In this document: piece after piece, positions 48,320 through 58,509 of the stretch
Numbering within the stretch: position 1 is the first letter of the stretch
Layout: every line of letters begins with the position of its first letter
Source of the DNA: Euonymus europaeus
Lineage: Eukaryota; Streptophyta; Magnoliopsida; Celastrales; Celastraceae
Direction of reading: 5' to 3'
DNA length: 64,000 nt
Assembly (NCBI GenBank): GCA_963580455.1
Contig: OY756972.1
Location: 7,765,001 to 7,829,000 of the forward strand
Translations under genes and position numbers: made by a program
Notes under the pieces: generated by a model
Databases searched by the model: none
Seen by the model: the letters and a program-made list of their open reading frames with translations, nothing else
What the model was told of the DNA's origin: nothing

Positions 48320-49020
48320 TATTATTGCTTTGGCCGTATGGATAGAATGTTTGCTATGGTTCCCTTGTCTACTAGGATTTTTAGTACTGAAAAATTTGCT
48401 ATGACCGCTTCAACCAGTAGGGCATCATCATGGGGGACCTAAATGTCCTCCTCATCCTTTTCTAAGAAGGTGATGTTGTTTCCGTTTCTTATTGTTTTTT
48501 TAGTCTGAGGAATGCTTTCACTAATTTGAACATAAGCCCTTCCGGTAGAAGCCCTTCCTATAGAGGAACTTTCCCTGCTTGTGGCCAATCCTTCTATTAT
48601 GACCCATATGGTTCCAGTAGTCCTCTGTTATATTTAGGTGAATCATCGCTTCTTCTTGGTCTTCTACTATCATAATCTTCTTTATCTCTTCTCTCCTCTT
48701 CTCCTTTATATGCGATCATCGGTGTCATGGACATGGTCCTTGTGGAACCTACAATACTTTTCTAAACTCCTCTTTCCAGCAGAAGCCCTCAACTTTTTGC
48801 TTATATCTATGAGAACATTGTGCAGCTATTCTACCTGGCAGTAGTGCCATCGTCTACATTCTTTATAAGAGGGTCATCCCTCCTAGAGTCCTCCCTGCCT
48901 CTTCTTTTGTTGTTACTTGGGTGTGTACTTTGAGTTCAATCATTATCATTTGACACCGTTATTTTTCTTGGAGAGGTGTGTAGATCAAAACTTCTCCGAA
49001 TAGAAGCTACTTTGCCTAAA
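48320..49020 (-). pseudogene. Tat-lineage gag-protease fragment interrupted by the large MULE
   Basis: Read on the minus strand, the nucleocapsid-like end of gag is near 48,780-48,720 (KYC, then HKD-like and HDTDD in mixed frames), then a linker, then protease: [20 protein letters not shown] at about 48,437-48,380, followed by [10 protein letters not shown] where family members have a D-N-G-S or D-T-G-type active site. RT should follow but the MULE starts there. It is frameshifted and has several stops. No LTR is attached on the right. Confidence 0.7.
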
Positions 49021-49848
49021 AAGAGATCTACCACTGCAACATTTGCAGGTAAAACTCTAACTTATGATACTTAAACCACATGTTAAGTGAGCGTCGAAAG
49101 GCTTTAGTAGCGATTTTTTTTATCGTGGAGATAAAAAAATTGACTGCAAATATAACTGAATTGTTGTTGCGATTTTGTAAAACTATAGGTATAATTATTG
49201 TAAAGCGCAGGTACATTTTGAAATAGGCATTCATATCAACTGTTATTAGATTTTTTATTTTAAAAAATAATTCTTTCCTTTGTAATTACCATATATTTGT
49301 CTTGTTATTATTGATATAAATATAAGGATCTAAAATAATATTCAAGGTCAAAATATATTGAAATTAAATATGTAATCAATACATTGTTCAACTTTCATAT
49401 ATTCATAATCATTGCAATACAAAATCTAGGAGTGTCCAAAGAAGCTATCCCTAATCACTACCAATAAAAATTACAATTGATATGATCATCCAACGTCCCC
49501 TTTCTTCAAGTGCCACCTAAACAAAAATTTACTCATCTTCGACCGTGGTGATGGTGGAACCAACTGATGAAGAGATGTTCTCATAATCCACCAATTGTCG
49601 CTGCATATAAACAGAACAATAATTATTTCTTCTACTAATAGTACTAGAGATCGAGAATTAAGAGAAGTTGGAATAATGAAGGTTAGGTCTTCAAATCATA
49701 GATACTACTATTGACCAATGAAACAACCCGAAGCACAAGTTGATAATGTCAAAATTAATTGCAGTGCCCATTAAATTTCACAAGCAAACACAAAATTTGA
49801 ATTCCACCATAATGCCCAAGCATACTTTTTCATACAATATAAAAATAT
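49021..49848. other. Non-coding AT-rich DNA
   Basis: I see no gene, repeat or clear element end here. Confidence 0.5.
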
Positions 49849-50370
49849 TGTTGTAAATTTCACACCTCATTCACGCCAAAAATATTGTCTACCGATTCAT
49901 GAGAATACATGGGTCTGCACAGCTTTAATCCTCCCAAGTTTAGCAAGTGGAATAGGCCCCAACTCACTTAAACTTGGGGAAATGTCTTTTTGTTTGTATG
50001 GAATGGGCTTTGTCCCTAATAAAAAAAACACATAACCTCGCACATTTTTCGAGATGGGAGTCTTACACTTCCCTGCACTTGTGGGCTAGGTTATACTGTA
50101 GATCCAACAAGTAGAGTAGAAACCATATCTAAGTATTCATCTGGACCGAGCAACCTGGCTTCGATATCATGTTATAATTTTCACACCCCATATACTCCAA
50201 CAATATTGTCCGGTTCTTAAGAATACATCAAGTCTGCACAACTTTATTCGCCATGGACTTGGATCCAACTCACTTAAACATGAGAGAAAACCTTGTTATT
50301 TGTATGGAGTGGGTTTATCCCTAATAAAGAACACATAATCTCCCACATCTTTTGATGTGGGAGTCTTAAA
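49849..50370 (-). mobile_element. TRIM (miniature LTR retrotransposon) with perfect TSD
   Basis: Two LTRs, 49,849-50,067 (219 bp) and 50,170-50,370 (201 bp), start TGTTGTAAATTTCACACC and TGTTATAATTTTCACACC and end GGGAGTCTTACA and GGGAGTCTTAAA. The 102-bp interior has TGATATCGAAGCC on the minus strand next to the right LTR (10 of 13 bases of an initiator tRNA-Met primer site) and a purine stretch GTGCAGGGAAG next to the left LTR. AATAT flanks both sides (49,844-49,848; 50,371-50,375). It codes for nothing. The LTRs are fairly diverged from each other, so the insertion is old. Confidence 0.9.
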
Positions 50371-50519
50371 AATATAGATAAAAGAAACTAGCAGTAATGT
50401 CATAGTTAAATGCAATGTCTAAATAAACTGAATTTGTTTCTACTCGTTACAATTAGACAATAATTGTAAGAATACCGAATACTTGAAAAGAAGCACAATA
50501 TATAAACAAGTTGATGCTT

Positions 50520-52126
50520 TTGATTCACAGAATATCAACACCTCCTAACAAATTAAGTTATCCAAAGGAAGTGAACCCTTGCTCAATAAAGAGGCAACGT
50601 TAATGAACTGAGGAGAAGAAAAGGCATGTGCTCCCTGATGGGTATCTGTAGCTATTGGTTCAGACTCAACACCAGTCTCGACATTTCTCTCATTACTATT
50701 AGCTAGTGGAATGTTAGAAACTATTTAATTTTGTTCTTCTTCTTGTGTTATGGGTATTGTGGAATCTGGAGCTGACTTTTTTCCTCTTAATTCTTCTAAA
50801 ACAAGTTCACTTTTGGGTTTGTGGTTCATTATATAGTCCTCTTCTAGATATCAGGCATTGATGCTAACAATGACCTTCTTATCTTTAGGACAATAAAATA
50901 AACCACCTTTCATTCATCTAGGGTAGCCTATAAACAAACATACATTTGTTCTCAATTTTTGTTTATCTGTTTTCTCTTTCAGCACATGTGCTAGATAATC
51001 CCAAATATGAACATGGTGAAGACTAAGTTTTCGCCCAGTCCACTATTCTGTTGGAGTAGTAGGTATTGACTTAGATAAAACCAAATTTAGAATATATGCT
51101 GCTGTTTCAAGTGCATATCCCAAAAATGAAAGAGGTAGACTTAAATAACTCATCATAGATCTTACCATTTTTATAAGAGTTATATTCCTTTTTTTTGCTA
51201 CGCCATTCTGTTGTGGTTACCTTGCACAGACAGCTGTTATCCCATGTATTGATAAATAATCCAAGAGTTCTCCAAAGAGGTACCCACCACCACGATCAGA
51301 TCGTAGTGTTTTGATAATTTTATTTTGACGTTTCTCCATTTCTGCCTCAAACACTTTGAATTTCTCAAAGTACTTAGACTTGTGGCACATCAAATATATG
51401 TATCCATACGTTGAGTAGTCATCAATAAAAGTAACGAAGTACTCAAAACCACCTCTAGCTTGGATGTTCATTGGACCACACACATTAGAGTGAATCAATT
51501 CTAAACATTCGTTGGCTCTATAGCCTTTGGCCGAAAAGGACCTCTTGTTCAGAATACTGGTAGCGTGTAAGATAACTTACTTATGTTATAATTCAGCCTA
51601 AATTGTTGAAATAAGTCAGGAATTGTCTGGAGGATGATATCAACTTGTGAATCACAATCAATATCAGCTCCAAGGATCTCCAGTTCATTCAAAAGACTCA
51701 TTATCTTTAGAATATGATCCCTTACTGAGCTCCCTTTGACCATATTTGAATTCAGCAAATTCTTCATGGCAGTCTGCTTAGCTGCACGATTATGCTTGCA
51801 AATATTTCTTTAAGACTATACATCATGTCATAAACAGTCTCCATGACAGAATGTGTTGATTGTAATATATTGGATATTGATGGAAGAATAGTACATCATG
51901 CCATCTCGTTAGCTTTTTCCCACTTCCAATAGGCTTGAGCTTCCTGTTTATTTGCCCCATCTCCGGGTTCTGGTAGACAGACTTCAGTACGCACATACTT
52001 ATATTTTTCCACAGTCAAAAGAATGTCTAAATTTATTTTCCAGTCAATATAATTGTGTCCTTCCAATTTGTTATGTGTGAGAATGGATGCAAGTGAGCTT
52101 AGGGCCATTGTCAATATGAGAATCAT
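50520..52126 (-). pseudogene. Ty1/copia gag and integrase remnant, internally deleted
   Basis: Minus strand. Gag begins near 52,111-52,126 (MALSSLASILTHNKLEGHNY, DWKINLDILLTVEKYKYV) and runs with stops to SVRDHILKIMSLLNELE and FQQFRLNYNISKLSY (about 51,590). The zinc knuckle, protease and first part of integrase are missing. Integrase resumes at LIHSNVCGPM (51,498) with VTFIDDYSTYGYIYLM and LRSDRGGGY, ends at a stop at 51,217 and continues broken (QQNGVAKKRN) to a connector region at about 50,540. RT is absent. Adjacent 50,371-50,520 shows nothing. Confidence 0.85.
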
Positions 52127-53640
52127 ATAAATATAATGTAATTAGCAATAAAATAAATTTGAATTTAAGCAAACAAATTATGACACACTCACTCATAATT
52201 CACAAAAATCAATCAGAAACCTAAAACACCGTAAATATCATGCCTTGAAAGGAGACTAAATGCCATTCAACATTTGTTTAGATAGGTTAAATAACTCGTT
52301 AACTTTACTATCTAGGTAATAAGTGATTTATCTAATAGTTACATTACTTTTGTACACCATTTAACACTAGTTTTTGCCTCATTTGATGCTATTGAGCATC
52401 TATACTGTCTAATCTTATGATTAATGTTACTTTCAGATCAAAGGCCAAAAGGAGAAAAATAAATATTAAAAGGACAGAATTATTGGCGATCAATCAACTT
52501 TTTTGGCGATCGATCAACCATAGAAGAAGGCAAAAGAGTTTAGAGAAATTGGCGATCAATTGCCCATTTTTGGGGATCGATCACCCACATGGAGATCATG
52601 ATTTTCAGGTTTTCCAGCTAAGAAAACTTTACCCAAATGAAATAATACTAAGCCAAAATGGCATAGCTTAATATACAAAACGTCACTAGGTTTATGGAGG
52701 TATAAAAGGCTATATTATCTCATTTTTGGAGGACCTCATGACCTAGCCACCATTCTGTCACACCTTGGGAGAGTTGAAGAAGAAGAAGAAGAGGAGAGAG
52801 AAAGTAGATCTACGAATTTTATGGATTTAATCATTCTCTTTACTTCTTGTTATGGATACATTGATTGTTACTTGTGTTGTTCGTGATGCTATGAGGAACT
52901 AATCCTCTCATTAAGGTCCTAATGTAATCTAACTTTGAAGATTTCATGAACTTGACTTGATATTCTATTTTACATATTATTGAGTATTTATGGTTATGTT
53001 TAATGCTTTTAAATGTTTGATCACCATTCAACTGATTTCATGCTTGGATTGAGACCGAAAGGAGATATCTAGGAATTGTATTTTTCCATAGATACCATAG
53101 GGTTCATGTACCATAGGAATATAGGGACATGCCTAGTGCAATCGTTATGTGGCTATCCACAAATCTTAATGGGTTTTTGTCACTTAAATCCGAATGTTAG
53201 GAATAACAGGTGTTAGTGATAAGAATACTTTTAGTGTAACCAGGAATGGAGCAGTGAATAGGTAAGGGAAACCGATTGTCAATAATTAGTCATACTTACG
53301 GATTGATAAGTCAATGGAGTGGAATTAGATATGTGACGGTGGAATTAGGGACCCTAGTATTTTTAATCATTTGATCAATATAATTTGTCATTATTGTTAG
53401 TTTAAATTTTTAGGTACAACTTAGAATATAAATTCTTGTTACATTGTTTATATTAGTGTTAATCAAATCAAAACAACTTATTCGATTCTCCAAATAGCGC
53501 TAGTGTGTTAATCATAACGGATACTCATCAATTGTTAACTCAATCCTCATTCGAATGATAATCTATCCATCACTTTATTACTTGTGCGATTTGTGCACTT
53601 GCAAATAACCAAAACTGTGTCTCACCCTAAACTTGTTGTG
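52127..53640. other. LTR/leader-like non-coding DNA
   Basis: No gene. GGCGATCAATCAAC and GGCGATCGATCAACC-type phrases recur four times at 52,487-52,590. From 52,730 there is a run with GAAGAAGAAGAAGAGGAGAG, TTACTTCTTGTTATGG and a later ACTTGTGCGATTTGTGCACT (53,580), an order I associate with LTR/leader parts of gypsy elements. No LTR pair or primer site was found. Confidence 0.35.
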
Positions 53641-54151
53641 TTCTTTATATAGAGAAGACCTACTAGCAAATATGTTTTGACTAAATACCAAATAGAAAAT
53701 TCAGACTAATAGATGTTACCCTCTCGAGAATGCTTATAGTATTTGAGATTGTGTCAAAACCCTACAAGTGAATTTTAATTATTCCGACACATTTGAATAA
53801 GTTAAGTAGTAAACTCGAGTAATATTTAAATATGTTAATTAAATATTATATGTCAGTGACATATTTAATTGATGGATACTTATAACTTAACGTGAGGAAT
53901 TTAATGAACAATTATAACGAAATGATCATATTTAATTTGAGATAAAACGGGGAGTGCAACTATAATATTTGAGTGAAATATATTATAGTTTATGGATTTA
54001 AATTATGATTATGGATTTGGGCTAATAATTAAATTCATAGGAAGTCCATGTTTTATTTTTTCTTTTGGTCCCCACCTTAGCCCATGAAAGCCCAAGACTA
54101 AAAAGAGTCAAGAAAACCTAACAAAAGTTGAAAACCCATGAAAAATTTGGA

Positions 54152-54183
54152 GGGGAAAGGGCGGGGTGGGGGGGTCGGGGGGG
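54152..54183 (+). repeat. G-quadruplex-type G tract
   Basis: Five G runs (4, 3, 4, 7 and 7 Gs) separated by one to three bases in 32 bp, about 65 bp before the TATA-like element. It meets the usual four-run rule for G-quadruplex folding. Confidence 0.85.
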
Positions 54184-54220
54184 CACCTAGGTGGAAAACC
54201 CTAGGGGTGGCCGACCCCTA

Positions 54221-54320
54221 TAAATACACGCTATATGTGTATTTTGTTCCCCAAGTCTTGAGTATATACACGCTATATGTGTATTTTGTTCCTATAAATA
54301 CACGCTATATGTGTATTTTC
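54221..54320 (+). repeat. Triplicated TATA/ACACGCTATATGTGTATTTT unit
   Basis: ACACGCTATATGTGTATTTT occurs at 54,228, 54,268 and 54,300 (spacings 40 and 32), each preceded by TATAAAT or TATAT. The core is nearly palindromic. Confidence 0.9.
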
Positions 54321-54335
54321 TTAGTTTATTGACAA

Positions 54336-55402
54336 AGTCAGATGGCCAATTAATTAAGTATATACGCAAACTAATAATGTACTGCATGTTACCAGATCCG
54401 TGGTATATATATATAATATTCTTCGCCTTTTTTGGCTTCAATTATGTGAATACATTCTTTGAGTTTTCAATTTGGCTGAAGATTCTCCATTTGCTTAATG
54501 AAAGAGTGGCACTGCTACGTGGAAATAAGGAAGTTACTGGGAAATAATGTTTTCCATATTCCGTCAAGATGATAAATTTTTCATGGTTGAAGAAATCATT
54601 GGATCGGGAAGCAAAGCAGAATTGGAGTTTGATCCTTGAATTTTGAAGAAGAAGATGAAGTCAATGGTGGCAAATTAAAATAGTGAGAGAAATTAAACAA
54701 GGTCCCTCAGCTAGATTCAGATTTCTTGGAGAGTCAAATACTTGTTTATCTATTGAAATTTTCTAAGTTTGTCGCACATTCCGGCAATGGCGTTTCATCG
54801 GATTTTGTGGCTGGCGGTGGAAGGAATGATTTGGATTTGGGAGGAAGGAAGATGACATGAGATTTTCATTTTTCATTTTTCCATAAAATAAAATAAAAAG
54901 TTGTCACCAAAATGTATCGAAAACGAATACGGTCAGTGATTGGCTCGTAACAGGGCTTATCTTTATGTTCCTTAAAATGCGATCAAGTATGAGCTCTTCA
55001 TAAACACCTCTAGAATAATACCTATCTAAGCACTCCAAAATTTATATAAAAAAACATTGGGTTTCAGTGGTTTTATCCTTTATTTGTATTTTTTTTTTGA
55101 ATTTCGTTGGGTATTTTAACTCCAAAATTTTAAAGTCATCTCAATTTGATACGAGATACAATGAATGATTTATTTTAAATTTAAGATACCTGCACAAATT
55201 CACCCATTACTTTGACATTATATTTAACACAATTAGTACATGCCAACTAATCATTTTTGTTAAAGTAGAAATGTCACTAGATACACTCAATAAATTAAGT
55301 AAAGATTCAACAAAAACAATAATGGAGTACAAATGCACTAACAATGAGAGGGAGAATTTTGGGTTAGCTGGGATGATCTGCCTTTTATTTTTCTGTTTAT
55401 CC

Positions 55403-55442
<40 letters not shown>

Positions 55443-57329
55443 GAATTGTCTCATGTACACTTAAAATGTGCACCTAAGTGTATATAATTTTTGTGTATAT
55501 TTTCGGAGTCCAAAATATATAAGCTTTTAATTTTAAACATTTTATTTGTGTTTTATTGGTTTTACCATTCTAATCATCGATTTTTTTTTTGTTCCAAACA
55601 AAAATCAAATACAACTTAAAAAGTGTATGAAATTTTTTGTGTTTTATAGTCAACGGTCTAGAATTATCATTAATTTTTCATATTGAATTTTTTTTTAAAA
55701 TAAAAATATATCGTTAAAGATTCATAAAATCAATCAGAATACAACCTAATTTTTCAAATTTTTTAAAATGTTTATGGACTCCAAAAATAATTAAGCACAC
55801 ATCTTAGAAGCATATGAGAGAATTCCTCATACATAAATATATGTGTGTGTAGCAATGCAAAATGGTCCCCGACAATAAACCCACTTGAGTTTTATACTCT
55901 TTTTTTGGGTTCTCATTAGTTCATACTTTTGCCCATGCCATGAAAGTGTCAACTAAAGTTAATAAAAGCCTTTGTTGTTGATAAAACTTCCCACCAACCT
56001 GTTTGCATGTGTTGGTGGTGGCTCCGGCGTGACAATATTTAATTCCTTTGTTTGCTTCTTTTTGGGACAACAAATTCAACTTTCATTTTCAGTTAGGAAA
56101 ATACCAAAATCAGTCCACTACCATATTGCTGGTTGCTATCAACAACAAAAGTAAAATGTTCTATTTACATTAATTGAAACTCATTGTGGTACTTGATAGT
56201 GAATGTATACTGAAAGGAAAATGTTTGGGTACCCAATTTATAAGTACTGAAGGTAACCCAATCCGACATGCCACGCTACATGTTATTGCCATGTCGAATT
56301 TTTTTTTTTAAAAAAAAGAGACATAAAACAATTTCTCTCTCCTCTTATATTTATATTACTCTCTCTTTAGGGCATGCTTTCTCTCTCCTGATTTGATGTT
56401 ACGGTAGGATCGCGATGCGAACTCTTTGTCTTTCCCTTTGTCGTATCTAGTGAGTTAGACCTATAGGCAACATCTCAATGGTGGTTTTAACATCGGTTGT
56501 TCATCGGGAGAGGTTGATCTTCTTCTTTTCTATGATTTATGCGTTTGGGATGATTATGTTTGTTGGTTTTGAGCTTCTTTTTGCGTATTGAGCTCATTTT
56601 CTTTTTGCGAGCATGTTTTTATGCATTTTAGGTCCAGGGTTTACATATTGTAGCTCGACATTTTTTTTCTCGGAGGTTTTCGTGAGTTTCAGATGGGGTT
56701 ACATTATTTTTTCCGATGTCGTACATTAATTTGTTCAATGTAAGTATATCATCAACGACGTTGTTTTACGTGGATGATGCTAAAAAATATCCCAGAAATC
56801 CCAAAAGTTTTTTTTTTTTTTAAGAAACTTTGGGTTTTTGTACTGTAATACCTTGTTCTTGTTAATTGTTTGTGGAGAACTTTGAATGAGTGTAATGTGA
56901 TAATGACCTTTTAAGTGAACATAATGAACCCATACAACAAGTATATCATCAGCGAAGTAGTTTACCACAAATGAAGTTTGATGGAATCTAAAAAACAAAG
57001 TTTCCGTTCGGGAAGACTAATACCTTGTTTTCATTGTTCTTAAGCTAATTGTAGATACTACTCTTCCAAATACACTAAATTTCCTTCAAATGATGCGATC
57101 AATCATCATACAACTCGATTTTCGGCTAAAACTCCGAAATATTTTGAAAGAATTTGGCAGAAATCAAGAAACCCGTGCAATGCTTTTTTGAATTTTTGAA
57201 AATTGAAATTGCCATGGAAGTTTATATGACACTGTCACATTGGAATGGGTGTTTTGGACTTGCCGTTTCTAGCAAAATTAATACACAAAACGAAAGACAT
57301 TTGGTGCTCGGTAATTTCTGAAGTTTATA
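54336..57329. other. Gene-poor AT-rich DNA
   Basis: No gene recognised. Holds the (AT) run at 55,407-55,439. At 56,216 GGAAAATGTTTGGGTACCC is followed by CGACATGCCAC and later TGCCATGTCG (56,263-56,295), an imperfect hairpin in the same place as in the hairpin-TIR MULE family. This may be a third, one-ended copy; no right end was found. GTAAGTATATCATCA-type phrases recur at 56,740 and 56,938. Confidence 0.5.
55407..55439. repeat. (AT)16 microsatellite
   Basis: Perfect AT repeat. Confidence 0.96.
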
Positions 57330-57338
57330 ATTCACAAC
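57330..57338. repeat. Left 9-bp TSD (AATTCACAA)
   Basis: Identical to 58,501-58,509. Confidence 0.85.
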
Positions 57339-58500
57339 GATAGTACTAGTTGTACATAGAAATTGGTATCCCTAATGTACATAACACATATGGCATGCCA
57401 CATGTATATGTTGACTCAGCAATTTTGAAATTCAAAAATAAATCCTCTTTTTATTATAAATGTTACAGGAGTATTACCTCTCATTCATTTTCGTCTCCCC
57501 CCCCCCTCTCACAAGCACATGCATATTTAGGTCGTCGAAATTTGGTGATCGATTCGACCGGAAAATGGCTGGATCAGGTGTGTATCACAACAAGAAGTCG
57601 AATGGTGGCATCATCGCAAGAAGATATTGTCAGAGTTTGCTGGATCTGACACTTCTCTCTAGCGGAGACCATCATTTTTCAAGTGTTTTTTCTGGTTTAA
57701 GCGACTTTTGATTGCGGGTTGCAGTTGATTTAGCTTGTTCAAAGCTTGGTGGTTCGATTCGAGGTGATGAAAACATTAACGGTGCCCAAACGACGATTCT
57801 TCATTATTACATTGTTTGATTGCGTGTTACATTGTTTGAGCACTTTTCTAACCTTGGAGGCTTTTTGCGGTATTGTTTTGAGCACTTTTCTGGGTTTGTG
57901 AGGCTTTTTTGCGGTCTAGAACACAATAAAATAAGACAATATCAATGTAAATCCCAATGTAATAAGACAATGTCAATATAAAACGCAATGGAAAAACGCA
58001 CTTTCAATGTAATACGCAATGGAATAATTCACTGTCAATGTAAAACCCAGTGGAATAAGCTACTGTCAACGTAAAATACAATGGAATAACCCACTGTCAA
58101 TTTAAAACGCAGTGGAATAAGATGTTGGTTATGTAGAATCCAATGGAATAAGGTACTCTCAATGTAGAACACAATGTAAAAATGCACTGTCACATAAAAA
58201 CACAATGTAATATATTTTAGTTCTTCCATACACATAAAAATTCTTATATCTAATTTGAAATATTAAACTAAGATGAGATAAGAATGGTTGATATGACCTA
58301 ATTATGAGAGAGAAAGTGTTGAAAAATGTGCAAAGAGAGAGAAACGTGAATGAAAATGTTTTGGGTGGGAATTAGGTTAGGGCATAATAAAACAAAAATT
58401 TGTGTTTATCTAGAAAAATCTATGTGGCATGCAAAGTCAGCATGCCACATAAATTATGTAAATTATGGATACCATTTTTTATGGACGTTTAGCATTTCCG
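57339..58500. mobile_element. Non-autonomous MULE-like element with hairpin-bearing TIRs (copy 2)
   Basis: 1,162 bp with perfect 9-bp TSD AATTCACAA. The first 61 bases and the reverse complement of the last 61 align without gaps with about 45 matches, including TTGGTATCC/ATGGTATCC, TACATAA and TGGCATGC. The right TIR contains a 12-bp stem hairpin (58,428-58,455). The interior carries many CAATGTAATA or CAATGGAATA units (57,930-58,210), the inverse of the TTATTACATTG motif of the first copy. No transposase. Confidence 0.88.
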
Positions 58501-58509
58501 AATTCACAA

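Larger units (their letters stand above)
53641..54335 (+). mobile_element. LTR-like fragment (probably copia) with core promoter and G-rich tract
   Basis: The segment has a long A/T-rich upstream part, TTAGCCCATGAAAGCCCAAG, the G-rich tract, AAAACCCTAG, and CCCTATAAATACACGC (54,217-54,232) as a TATA box. This layout is that of copia LTRs from memory. It is followed by repeats instead of a primer-binding site, so it seems incomplete. Confidence 0.4.
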
